Assembly (NCBI GenBank): GCA_937928475.1
Contig: CALFVE010000135.1
Span: 1-14,758 of the forward strand
Source of the DNA: an uncultured bacterium
GTDB lineage: Bacteria > Armatimonadota > Zipacnadia > Zipacnadales > Zipacnadaceae
Direction: 5' to 3'
DNA: 14,758 bases
Positions within the stretch are counted from its first letter, which is position 1. Every line of letters begins with the position of its first letter. Under the pieces are notes generated by a model that saw only the letters and a list, made by a program, of their open reading frames with translations, searched no databases and was not told the DNA's origin. Below are positions 1-7,062 of this stretch, one piece after another. A program made the translations under genes and the position numbers.

Positions 1-1
1 G

Positions 2-109
2 CCAGACGAGGACGAAGCCGAGGGCTTCCGCTACGAGCCAACCACGCTACGGGAAGCACAGGAGGCCTTCGACCGCCTGCGCGCTCGACGCAGGAGGGGA
101 GGCGGGTAG
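2..109 (+). CDS. C-terminal tail of an unidentified protein (partial)
   Basis: The frame is open from the window edge to a TAG at 107-109 and encodes about 35 residues: an acidic stretch, then a helical segment (TLREAQEAFDRLRARR), then an Arg/Gly-rich end. The stop codon directly abuts the GTG start of fmt, so the two genes are almost certainly cotranscribed and probably translationally coupled. In many bacteria the gene before fmt is def (peptide deformylase) or priA, so def is a reasonable guess from synteny. The visible tail has none of the deformylase zinc motifs, which would lie further upstream, so the product cannot be confirmed here. Confidence 0.55.
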   Translation, partial: PDEDEAEGFRYEPTTLREAQEAFDRLRARRRRGGG

Positions 110-1084
110 GTGCGCGTAGTGTTTTTCGGCACCCCGGAGGAGGCTGTGCCCTACCTGCGCAGTCTGGCCGAGGAACAGCAGGTCCTGGGCGTGATCACGC
201 AGCCAGACCGGCCGCGGGGCCGAGGGCGGCAGCCGGTGGCCAGCCCGGTGAAGCGGGAGGCGGAGCGCCTGGGCCTGCCGGTATTGCAACCGCGACGGAT
301 CCGAGAGGAGAGCGTGTCCGACTGGGGGCCGCTGCGAGAAGCGGAGATTCTAGTTGTGGTGGCCTACGGGCAGATCCTGCCGGGCAGTCTGTGCGACAGT
401 CCCGAGCGACCGGCGATTAATGTGCATTATTCGTTGCTTCCCGACTTGCGGGGGGCAGCACCGGTACAGAGAGCCATCCTGGGGGGTAGGCAAACGACGG
501 GAGTTACGGTACAATATGTCGCCGAGGAACTGGACAGTGGGGACCTCATCTTGCAGCAGGAGGTGGGGATCGAGCCGGAAGAGGACGCCGGCGCCCTGTT
601 CGCGAAACTTGAGCAGGTGGGCGTGCCGCTGCTCAGCACGGCGCTACGACTGATAGAAAACGGAGAAGCCCCCCGCCGGCCGCAGGAACATGAGCGGGCG
701 ACGTATGCTCCTCCCCTGCGGGCTAGCGAGGCCGAGGTAGATTGGAGCCGGTGCGCGGCAGAGATTGTCAACCAGATCCGTGCTTTTAGCCCCAAGCCCG
801 GTGCATACAGCCATTATCTCGACGTTAGGTTGAAGCTTTTCGCGCCTGCTCTGTCCGAGAAGGCCTGGGGCGAGGCACAGCCTGGGGAGATTGTTGCGGT
901 GGAGCGAGACGGGCTAGTGATTCGTGCCGGCCGCGGGAGTGTGCTAATCCGGGAGGTGCAGCCCGCCGGGCGCAAGCGCATGGCCGCGGCCGACTGGGCC
1001 CGGGGTGCCCGCTTGACCTGCGGGGCAAGGCTGACCGGCGGCGCGGCAGAGCAAGGGCGCGCATCATCGGGGGCGTGCCTATGA
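110..1084 (+). CDS. fmt: Methionyl-tRNA formyltransferase
   Basis: This enzyme transfers a formyl group from 10-formyltetrahydrofolate to initiator Met-tRNA in the cytoplasm before translation initiation. The 324-residue length fits the family. The N-terminus MRVVFFGTPEEAVPYL is the typical first strand and GTP turn. The formyl-THF site is NVHYSLLPDLRGAAPVQRAI at 104-123, giving the catalytic Asn104 and His106, and LDSGD at 141-145 supplies the catalytic Asp142, matching Asn106/His108/Asp144 of the E. coli enzyme. The linker and OB-fold-like C-terminal domain follow from about residue 205 (KPGAYS near 264). The GTG start is chosen because it begins the conserved N-terminus and directly follows the previous stop. 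The last 25 or so residues are Gly/Ala/Arg-rich and look poorly conserved. The stop overlaps the next gene by ATGA. Confidence 0.97.
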   Translation: MRVVFFGTPEEAVPYLRSLAEEQQVLGVITQPDRPRGRGRQPVASPVKREAERLGLPVLQPRRIREESVSDWGPLREAEILVVVAYGQILPGSLCDSPERPAINVHYSLLPDLRGAAPVQRAILGGRQTTGVTVQYVAEELDSGDLILQQEVGIEPEEDAGALFAKLEQVGVPLLSTALRLIENGEAPRRPQEHERATYAPPLRASEAEVDWSRCAAEIVNQIRAFSPKPGAYSHYLDVRLKLFAPALSEKAWGEAQPGEIVAVERDGLVIRAGRGSVLIREVQPAGRKRMAAADWARGARLTCGARLTGGAAEQGRASSGACL

Positions 1085-1428
1085 GCAACCTGCTACAGCA
1101 AGCCCACAACCACCGCACCAGCGGCCAATACGGGCAGGCCGAGGCTCTCTACCGGGCGCTACTCGAACAAGACGAGAATTGCGCGGAGGCCTGTTGGGGG
1201 CTGGGCCACACCTTGATGAACGAGGGCGACTTCGAGACCTGTGTCGAGTTCTTCCGGCGGGCCTCCGAACTCGAGCCGACCAATCTGTTGTTTCTCTTGG
1301 ACCTGGCCAAGTTTCTCACCATGCTGGGTGAGTATGAAGAGGCCCGGCCCCTATTCATCCGCATCATTGAGATCGGCGGCAACGAACGAATAGTCAGTGA
1401 GGCGAAGAAGCAGTTGTCATATCTGTAG
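1081..1428 (+). CDS. Small TPR-repeat protein
   Basis: The 115-residue protein is made almost entirely of three tetratricopeptide repeats, at about residues 4-37, 38-71 and 72-105. The TPR signature is clear (GQYGQAEALYRALLEQ, GDFETCVEFFRRASELEP, GEYEEARPLFIRIIEI). There is no signal peptide or membrane segment, so it should be a cytoplasmic protein-binding scaffold. ATG at 1081 is preferred over the in-frame GTG at 1075 because it forms the classic ATGA overlap with the fmt stop and has a G-rich stretch just upstream. Its place between fmt and the corrinoid activator suggests cotranscription with both. A role as adaptor for the activator or the corrinoid protein is possible but is only inferred from position; no specific function can be read from the sequence. 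Confidence 0.85.
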   Translation: MSNLLQQAHNHRTSGQYGQAEALYRALLEQDENCAEACWGLGHTLMNEGDFETCVEFFRRASELEPTNLLFLLDLAKFLTMLGEYEEARPLFIRIIEIGGNERIVSEAKKQLSYL

Positions 1429-1444
1429 CGCGACTGCTGTCGGC

Positions 1445-3289
1445 ATGCTGCTGGAGAAACCCGAGGTCGAGGTAACCTTCCTGCCGGGCGGAGAGCGCGT
1501 GGTGGTGGAGGCAGGGATCACCATCAGTGAGGCCGCAGAGAGGGCGGCCGTGCCTTTGTCGCTGCCCTGCGGGGGCAAAGGCATCTGCGGCAACTGCCGC
1601 GTGGTGATCCAGGAAGGCCAGGTGGGAGAATTCACTGCCGCGGAATTGCGGGCCCTTACGGCGGCGGAACGTGGCCAAGGAGTACGCCTGGCCTGCCAGT
1701 GTCGCCTGGAGGGCACGGCCCTGGTGCAGGTCCCTCCCACCTCGCGGGTGGTCGGGCAAAAGGGACTCGGACAGTTGCGGATACGCCCAGTGGCGCTAGA
1801 CGCCAACGTCCGGCGGTATCGGCCGGAACTGGCGCCGCCCAGTTTGCAAGACCAACAGAGCGACTTCCAGCGCCTGGCCGAAGCCCTGGCCGAGCATTGT
1901 CCCGGCCTGACCGCCTTCCCCGATGCGTTGCGGGCATTGCCGGCAGCCTTGCGGGCCGACCGCTATCGGGTGGGGGTAACCACCGTGGGCTGCCGCATGG
2001 CCGATGTCCATCCGGAGTATGCCACTCCCCCCTGCCTGGGACTGGCCGTGGACATCGGCACCTCCACGGTCGTCGTCTACGTGGTGGACCTGGAAACTGG
2101 CCAGCCGCTGGGCACGGCTGCCGAGCATAATCCGCAGGTGCGCCACGGCGCCGACGTCATCTCGCGCATCGAGTATGCCAATACGCACTCAGGTGGCCTG
2201 CTGACCTTGCGCGAGGAAGTGACGCACGTCATCAACGCCATCACCAAGGCGGCGCTCGAACCGATCGGGGCGGATCCCCATTGGATCTACGAGGCGGTGG
2301 TGGTCGGCAACACCTGCATGCACCATCTCTTCCTGGGGTTGGATCCTCGGCACCTGGCAGAGGCCCCGTACGTGCCGGTGACCACGGCGCCGGTGGATGC
2401 GCGGCCCCCGGAAGTAGGACTGGACATTAATCCGCGGGGCAATGTGCACTGCCTGCCCTGCATCGCCGGGTTCGTGGGAGCGGATACCGTAGCGGTGATC
2501 GTGGCCGAGGAAATGACCCGGCAGTCGGAACCGGTGCTGGCGGTGGACATCGGAACCAACGGAGAGGTGGCCCTGTGGTCGGGGGAGAAACTCCTGGTCG
2601 CCTCCTGCGCGGCGGGACCGGCCTTTGAGGGCTCACAGATCGAGCGGGGAATGCGGGCGGCCCCCGGCGCCATTGACCACGTGGACCTGGACACTGACGA
2701 CCTGCGCTTCACCACCATCGGAGGGGCGCAGCCGGTGGGCCTGTGTGGATCGGGTTTGTTCGACATCATGGCGGTAGCCCTGGAGGCGGGGGCGGTGGCC
2801 CCCAGTGGACGCATGGCCGACGAATCGCGCACCGATGGGCTCTTGCCGGGCATCCGCCGCCGCCTGGTCGGCAGCGGCAACGAGCGGCGACTGATCCTCA
2901 CTGAGGGCCGCAACGGTAGCGCCGGCGTGTATCTCTCCCAGCGAGACGTGCGTGAGATTCAACTGGCCAAGGGAGCCGTGCGGGCGACCATCGAGATGCT
3001 GTTGGAATACGCTGGGCTGAGCGTGGGCGACCTGCGCGAGGTCTTGCTGGCGGGGGCCTTCGGGAATTACATCCGCCCGGCCAGCGCCCTGCGCATCGGG
3101 CTGCTGCCGCCCATGCCGCTGGAGAAGATTCGGGGCGTCGGCAACGCCGCCGGCAGTGGCGCGATCCTGGCCCTGGTCTCGCAGGACGAGCGTGAGTACG
3201 CTGCCCAGGTGGCCCAGGAGGCTGAACACCTGGAGTTATTCCGGGCCCGCGAATTCCAGAGTAGATTTGCGGAAACGATGACGTTCTAG
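1445..3289 (+). CDS. RACE-type reductive activator of corrinoid proteins (2Fe-2S ferredoxin plus ASKHA domain)
   Basis: Proteins of this family use ATP hydrolysis to drive reduction of inactive Co(II) corrinoid to methyl-accepting Co(I); RACo and RamA are the characterised examples. The N-terminal ferredoxin domain (about 1-105) has Cys42, Cys48, Cys51 (CGGKGICGNC) and Cys84 or Cys86 (LACQC) for a plant-type [2Fe-2S] cluster. A linker/middle region precedes the ASKHA ATPase part: AVDIGTSTVVV at about 201-211, LAVDIGTNGE at about 365-374, GPAFEGSQI at about 391-399 and GLCGSGLFD at about 432-440. About 614 residues is typical. ATG 1445 is chosen because the ferredoxin fold begins there; the GTG at 1397 would add 16 residues inside the TPR gene. 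No good ribosome-binding site precedes 1445. The partner corrinoid protein is encoded 98 bases downstream. Confidence 0.93.
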   Translation: MLLEKPEVEVTFLPGGERVVVEAGITISEAAERAAVPLSLPCGGKGICGNCRVVIQEGQVGEFTAAELRALTAAERGQGVRLACQCRLEGTALVQVPPTSRVVGQKGLGQLRIRPVALDANVRRYRPELAPPSLQDQQSDFQRLAEALAEHCPGLTAFPDALRALPAALRADRYRVGVTTVGCRMADVHPEYATPPCLGLAVDIGTSTVVVYVVDLETGQPLGTAAEHNPQVRHGADVISRIEYANTHSGGLLTLREEVTHVINAITKAALEPIGADPHWIYEAVVVGNTCMHHLFLGLDPRHLAEAPYVPVTTAPVDARPPEVGLDINPRGNVHCLPCIAGFVGADTVAVIVAEEMTRQSEPVLAVDIGTNGEVALWSGEKLLVASCAAGPAFEGSQIERGMRAAPGAIDHVDLDTDDLRFTTIGGAQPVGLCGSGLFDIMAVALEAGAVAPSGRMADESRTDGLLPGIRRRLVGSGNERRLILTEGRNGSAGVYLSQRDVREIQLAKGAVRATIEMLLEYAGLSVGDLREVLLAGAFGNYIRPASALRIGLLPPMPLEKIRGVGNAAGSGAILALVSQDEREYAAQVAQEAEHLELFRAREFQSRFAETMTF

Positions 3290-3387
3290 AAGGAAAGTCG
3301 CCGACCTAGAGCGAATAGGCGGCAGGTCACCCGGGCGGGGGCATACCCGCGGAGTGCACCGAACAAACGCGAACGGGAGGTCGTATC
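3290..3387 (+). other. Leader between activator and corrinoid-protein genes with two short stems
   Basis: This short gap contains two possible stems: GACCT 3303-3307 with AGGTC 3324-3328, and GCGGG 3335-3339 with CCCGC 3346-3350 closing a GGCATA loop. A ribosome-binding site GGGAGG at 3375-3380 lies 7 bases before the ATG at 3388. I see no cobalamin-riboswitch B12 box and no T-run. The stems may tune expression of the corrinoid protein relative to its activator, but they are short and could be chance in GC-rich DNA. Confidence 0.3.
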
Positions 3388-4020
3388 ATGGCGGATCTGC
3401 AGAAGATAGCGGATGCCGTAATCGCCGGCAACCGGGAGGAGGTTGCGCAACTTACGCAAGCGGCGGTAGACGAGGGGGTTAGCCCGGCTGACATCATCAA
3501 TCAGGGGCTGATCGCTGGCATGACCGTGGTCGGCGCCAAGTTCAAGGCCAATGAGTTCTATGTGCCGGAGGTGCTCATCGCCGCCCGGGCCATGCATGCG
3601 GGGATGGACATCATCAAGCCGCTGCTGGTCGAGACTGGGGTCCAGCCGCGCGGCACGGTGGTCATCGGCACCGTCAAGGGCGACCTGCACGACATCGGCA
3701 AGAACCTGGTGGCCATGATGCTGGAGGGCGGCGGCTACGAGGTGATTGACCTGGACGTGGACGTGGCGCCTGATAAGTTCGTGGCCGCAGTTAACGACAA
3801 GAACCCGCAGATAGTAGCGCTCTCGGCGCTGCTGACCACGACCATGCCCTCCATGAAGGACACCATTGACGCCCTGGCCGCCGCCGGCGTGCGCGATAAG
3901 GTCAAGGTCATGATTGGAGGGGCTCCGGTCACCCAGGAGTACGCCGACGAGATCGGGGCCGACGGCTACGCCCCGGATGCCGCCTCGGCTGTGGACCTGG
4001 CCAACGCGCTGGTCGGCTAG
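3388..4020 (+). CDS. Corrinoid-binding subunit of a cobalamin-dependent methyltransferase (MtbC/MttC-like)
   Basis: A 210-residue protein with the two-domain layout of free-standing methyl-carrier corrinoid proteins. Residues 1-85 form the helical cap domain, with the usual EFYVPEVLIAARAMHAGM segment at about 56-73. From residue 88 comes the Rossmann-like B12 domain with all three signatures: DLHDIG (Asp99, His101, Gly104), where His101 is the lower cobalt ligand; SALL at 146-149; and the GG pair at 177-178 (MIGGAP). Such proteins accept a methyl group from a substrate-specific methyltransferase and pass it to tetrahydrofolate or another acceptor. ATG 3388 is backed by GGGAGG at 7-base spacing. 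The gene follows its likely reactivase and is closed by a strong terminator. The methyl donor cannot be told from this subunit, and no methyltransferase gene is adjacent. Confidence 0.95.
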   Translation: MADLQKIADAVIAGNREEVAQLTQAAVDEGVSPADIINQGLIAGMTVVGAKFKANEFYVPEVLIAARAMHAGMDIIKPLLVETGVQPRGTVVIGTVKGDLHDIGKNLVAMMLEGGGYEVIDLDVDVAPDKFVAAVNDKNPQIVALSALLTTTMPSMKDTIDALAAAGVRDKVKVMIGGAPVTQEYADEIGADGYAPDAASAVDLANALVG

Positions 4021-4045
4021 TCGGGCGAGCAGAACCGCGAAGGGT

Positions 4046-4090
4046 GGGAGGCCGCAGTCCACGCCCGAGGGACTGCGGCTCTCCCTGTTT
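4046..4090 (+). terminator. Intrinsic terminator after the corrinoid-protein gene
   Basis: A 10-bp perfect stem, GCCGCAGTCC (4051-4060) with GGACTGCGGC (4070-4079), extends by five more pairs (GGGAG 4046-4050 with CTCCC 4081-4085) past one bulged T at 4080. It is followed by a short T-rich run TGTTTGT. This fits a Rho-independent terminator 25 bases after the stop codon and marks the end of the fmt-to-corrinoid transcription unit. Confidence 0.8.
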
Positions 4091-4140
4091 GTCGGCTCAT
4101 GGCAAACAATCTGCAGGTGGTCACCCCAATCCGGCCCAAG

Positions 4141-4146
4141 AGGAGG
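4141..4146 (+). promoter_or_regulatory. Ribosome-binding site that decides the EamA-like start
   Basis: AGGAGG lies 6 bases before the ATG at 4153, a near-perfect Shine-Dalgarno sequence. The in-frame ATG at 4099 has no such site and sits 9 bases after the terminator hairpin, so 4153 is the preferred start. Confidence 0.75.
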
Positions 4147-4152
4147 ACCTGG

Positions 4153-4575
4153 ATGGCAGTAGCAATCCTAGTGCTGGCAATCTGCCTGGGGGCGCTGGGC
4201 CAGATCTTGCTGAAGTCGGGCCTCAGTCAGATCGGAGACCGGCCCGGCGTCGCCCGGGTGCTGGCCACCATCTTTACCAACCTGCGCGTCTTCGGCGGAT
4301 TCTTCTGCTACGGGGTCAGTTCCCTGTTCTACCTGGTGGCGCTCTCCCGGCTGCCGCTGAGTTACGCCTACCCCATGATCGCGCTCAGTTACGTGATCGT
4401 CACCTACCTGGCCTGGCAACTTCTGGGGGAGCGAGTGCCTCTTTTGCGCATCGGAGGGCTGGCCATCATCTTGGCCGGAGTGGTGGTGGTGGCCTTGACC
4501 TACGGCCGGCAGGCCACGGCGGGACCGCCAGAGCCAGGGCCGGCGATAACTCGGCCTGCTCCCCCAGCCCGGTAG
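4153..4575 (+). CDS. Small EamA/SMR-like membrane transporter, ArnE/ArnF-like
   Basis: From ATG 4153 this is a 140-residue protein with four predicted membrane helices, at about 1-23, 46-64, 70-92 and 98-117, and a Pro-rich cytoplasmic-looking tail. Family signatures are GQILLKSG (16-23), LSRLPLSYAYPM (64-75) and the LGERV turn before the last helix (91-95). Small EamA/SMR proteins of this length act as dimers. The closest described type by pattern is the ArnE/ArnF flippase that moves undecaprenyl-phosphate-linked sugars across the inner membrane. The two multipass GT-C-like genes that follow fit a lipid-linked sugar role, but substrate assignment is inference and another small-molecule exporter is possible. 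An in-frame ATG at 4099 would add 18 residues including PKRR; the Shine-Dalgarno at 4141 argues against it. Confidence 0.85.
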   Translation: MAVAILVLAICLGALGQILLKSGLSQIGDRPGVARVLATIFTNLRVFGGFFCYGVSSLFYLVALSRLPLSYAYPMIALSYVIVTYLAWQLLGERVPLLRIGGLAIILAGVVVVALTYGRQATAGPPEPGPAITRPAPPAR

Positions 4576-4632
4576 CGGTGCCGACAAACCACCAGACTCG
4601 GTGCCCTACTTCTTCGTACCAGGCCCGTAGCG

Positions 4633-7062
4633 ATGGTGAGGGATCAGCGCGTATCTGGTTCCATGTGGGCGGTAGTCCTGCCCGCGGCGGCGGTGGTTTT
4701 CTGGTGGCCCACGCTCTTCGGCGGCCGGGTGCCGGTGGCGGCGGTCTACCAGCAGCAGATGCCGCCCTTTGCGGGACCGGAAGCGCGTGGCGCGGGACCT
4801 AGCCCGCCTCTCACCGCGACGGGCGAGACGCCCGTCGCGCCGACTTCCGCCCTCCGCGCTTGGGACGCACTGCTCTGGGACTCGATGGCGCAGTTTTACC
4901 CCTGGCGCCTGCTTTTGCACCGCGGCTTGCGCCGGGGCGAACTCCCCCTGTGGAACCCCCACCAGTATTGTGGCTACCCTTTCGTCGGTAACGGGCAGTC
5001 CGCGCTCTTCTACCCGCCCAACTGGCTGCTCCTCCTCTGGCACCCCCAGCGGTTCCTCGGGATCAGTCTAGCCCTGCACTGGGCCCTCGCGGGGCTGCTG
5101 ACGTTCCTGCTGGCGCGGGCCTGGGGATTGCGTCCTCCCGCCGCGGCGCTGGCGGGACTGATCTACCAGAGCAGCGGGTTCATGATCACCTGGGCGGAAC
5201 TGCCGACGGCGGTGAACGTGATGGCCGGGCTGCCGGGAGCCTGGCTGGGCGTGGAGTGGCTCTTCCGCCGAGCAGCCCCGCGCTCCCCCGCCGCCAATGC
5301 GGAGCCGACTCCCCCCGACGAACCGGGAGCAATCCTCGGCGTTGCTTCCCGAGGGGCTGCCTCAAGGTCCCGCGACGCGGTCGGTGGCCCGCCCGGCGGC
5401 CCACCTGTTGGGACCGGGACACGGGCCGGCTTCAGGCCAGGCTGTCCCTGGCCTTCAGCCGAGCCCTCCGCTGGGGCACCGCAGGGGAAGTGCACGGATA
5501 CCGCCAGCGGCCTCCTTCTCATGTCTGGCAGCCTGGGAATGGCAATGCTCGCAGGGCACTTACAGTTCGCGGCGTACGTGTGGCTCACCACTGCGTTGTA
5601 TGCGGTGGTTCGCGTCATCTCCCGCTGGGTAAGGCGCCGGCGGGCTCCGGTCGCCTGGCTCGCGCTGGCGGCCGCGCTGGGGCTCGGGCTGGGAATGCCG
5701 CAACTTCTGCCCTCGCTGGAATTGCGGGCAAACTCCCCGCGCGGCGAGACGCAGGTCTCCGCCGAGGGTTGGCGCTTTCAGCAGCAGCGGGCGCTGCGGC
5801 CGGTGGAACTGCTCACCTTCCTGTGGCCGGAGGCGCTGGGCGATCCGGTCACCGGGACCTATCCGGGGCTGAGTTACACCGAACACTGCGGCTACGCGGG
5901 TGTGCTCGCCGTGCTGCTGGCTCTCTTAGGCCTCGCCCTGCGGCGGGACCGGCGAGCGCTGTTCTTCGCGGCGGGCGCGGCGCTGGCGCTGTGGTACGCG
6001 ATGGCCGGCCCGCCCGCATACGTCTTGTACTTCGGCCTACCTGGGTTGAGCCAGGCCGGAGGTTTCGCGCGGATCCTCGGCGTTTATACTCTTTGCCTGG
6101 CAGTGCTGGCGGCGATGGGCCTGGAGGCAGTGCTGGAGTGGCTGGGGGCCCGTCGGCAGGCAACGAAGTCGGCACTGCCGACACTGATTGCGGCGCTGGT
6201 CCTGGCACTCGTCGCCGCGGAACTCTTTCCCTGGGGCTGGCGGTTCCTGCCGCTGGCGCGGGCAGAGCAGGTCTATCCCGACACGGCGCTGACCAGGCTG
6301 CTCGCTGAAAAGGGTGCCGCTCCGAACGACCGGGTCCTGGCCATCACCCCGCGCCGCGCCTGGAGCCTGACGCACATCCCGCCGGCGCTGCTGCCGCCCA
6401 ACGCCGACACTGTGTACGGCTGGTACAGCCCGCAGGGATACGACTCGCTGTCGCTGGCCTCCTACCGAGCCTGGGCGCAGCAGGCGGAGGGAGCCGACGT
6501 CTCGCCGCTGACGAACGGGAATATGATGCTGCTGGAAAATGCCGACTCCGAACAACTCCGGTGCTCAGCCGTCCGCTGGGTGGCCTCGACGGCGCCGCTC
6601 AGCGGGCCCTCGCTTCGGCAGATCGGGCAAGTGGAGGGAGTTTTCGTCTACGAGAAGAGTGCACCGAGGCCTCCATTCTCAGCGCCGTCGGTTCGCGATT
6701 ATGATGGGCACTTGGCTAGCACCGCCCTGGAAGGCTGCACGCTGAACACCGTTTCCCTGGCGACCCACGCGAGGGGCCAGCCTGGGGCCACAACCGTCCT
6801 GCCCCAGGCCTTCTACCCCGGCTGGCGTGCCTATGAGGGAACCACGCCTATTCCAGTGAAGCAGGAGCAGGCTTTTTGCCGCCTCCCGGTTAGCCTTGGG
6901 GAGCAGCACCTGTGGCTGGCCTACTATCCCGCGAGCGTGGTCGTGGGGCTGTTTGTGGGGCTGGTGAGTCTGGGGTTGGCGGTGGCGATCGGGCTGGTTT
7001 CCTACCCCGCGTCTGCCCCAGGCCGCGCCAGCGCCGCCCCGACGGGGAGGCGGAAGGGGTGA
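4633..7062 (+). CDS. YfhO-family multipass membrane protein (probable glycosyl transfer)
   Basis: An 809-residue integral membrane protein. The N-terminal helix (about 11-29) leads to an extracytoplasmic loop with the YfhO-family signature WDSMAQFYPWR (82-92), GELPLWNPHQYCGYPF (102-117) and FYPPNWLLL. Many hydrophobic helices follow, then a soluble extracytoplasmic region from about 545 to 765 and a final helix near 765-790. YfhO proteins are GT-C-like and have been linked to glycosylation of cell-wall polymers using lipid-linked sugar donors; the exact substrate here is unknown. Two in-frame segments look foreign to the family: TATGETPVA at 61-69, encoded by a perfect palindrome, and a Pro/Gly/Ala/Arg-rich stretch at about 213-290. 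The reading frame survives both. The start is uncertain between ATG 4633 and ATG 4663, neither with a strong ribosome-binding site. Confidence 0.88.
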   Translation: MVRDQRVSGSMWAVVLPAAAVVFWWPTLFGGRVPVAAVYQQQMPPFAGPEARGAGPSPPLTATGETPVAPTSALRAWDALLWDSMAQFYPWRLLLHRGLRRGELPLWNPHQYCGYPFVGNGQSALFYPPNWLLLLWHPQRFLGISLALHWALAGLLTFLLARAWGLRPPAAALAGLIYQSSGFMITWAELPTAVNVMAGLPGAWLGVEWLFRRAAPRSPAANAEPTPPDEPGAILGVASRGAASRSRDAVGGPPGGPPVGTGTRAGFRPGCPWPSAEPSAGAPQGKCTDTASGLLLMSGSLGMAMLAGHLQFAAYVWLTTALYAVVRVISRWVRRRRAPVAWLALAAALGLGLGMPQLLPSLELRANSPRGETQVSAEGWRFQQQRALRPVELLTFLWPEALGDPVTGTYPGLSYTEHCGYAGVLAVLLALLGLALRRDRRALFFAAGAALALWYAMAGPPAYVLYFGLPGLSQAGGFARILGVYTLCLAVLAAMGLEAVLEWLGARRQATKSALPTLIAALVLALVAAELFPWGWRFLPLARAEQVYPDTALTRLLAEKGAAPNDRVLAITPRRAWSLTHIPPALLPPNADTVYGWYSPQGYDSLSLASYRAWAQQAEGADVSPLTNGNMMLLENADSEQLRCSAVRWVASTAPLSGPSLRQIGQVEGVFVYEKSAPRPPFSAPSVRDYDGHLASTALEGCTLNTVSLATHARGQPGATTVLPQAFYPGWRAYEGTTPIPVKQEQAFCRLPVSLGEQHLWLAYYPASVVVGLFVGLVSLGLAVAIGLVSYPASAPGRASAAPTGRRKG
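4815..4839 (+). repeat. Palindromic GETPV-type repeat inside the YfhO gene
   Basis: A perfect 11-bp inverted repeat, CGCGACGGGCG (4815-4825) with CGCCCGTCGCG (4829-4839), around an AGA loop. It is read in frame as TATGETPVA within a loop of the YfhO protein. From memory, this palindrome and its translation TGETPV recur in many proteins and intergenic regions of some uncultivated and planctomycete-like genomes, which marks it as a dispersed miniature repeat. Copy number cannot be tested in this window, where it occurs once. Confidence 0.6.
5269..5502 (+). repeat. Hairpin-rich in-frame insertion in the YfhO gene
   Basis: About 78 codons (residues 213-290) encode a low-complexity Pro/Gly/Ala/Ser/Arg sequence between two membrane helices, where the family normally has a short loop. 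The DNA holds several hairpins. One runs 5428-5460, with GGCT and AGGCCAGG arms pairing CCTGGCCT and AGCC around a CTGTC loop and a 2x2 internal mismatch. Another pairs 5324-5332 with 5342-5351 with one bulged T. A frame is also open on the opposite strand. This looks like an inserted repeat rather than evolved protein; boundaries are approximate. Confidence 0.5.

Noticed and set aside
1397..1444. GTG start at 1397 for the corrinoid activator
   Set aside because: It would add 16 non-conserved residues read through the end of the TPR gene; the ferredoxin fold begins after ATG 1445.
3290..3387. Possible cobalamin riboswitch before the corrinoid gene
   Set aside because: No B12-box consensus and too short for the full structure.
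5256..6308. A 350-codon plus-strand frame overlapping the YfhO gene
   Set aside because: Its product is Arg/Gly/Ala-rich low complexity, while the overlapping frame encodes conserved membrane helices.
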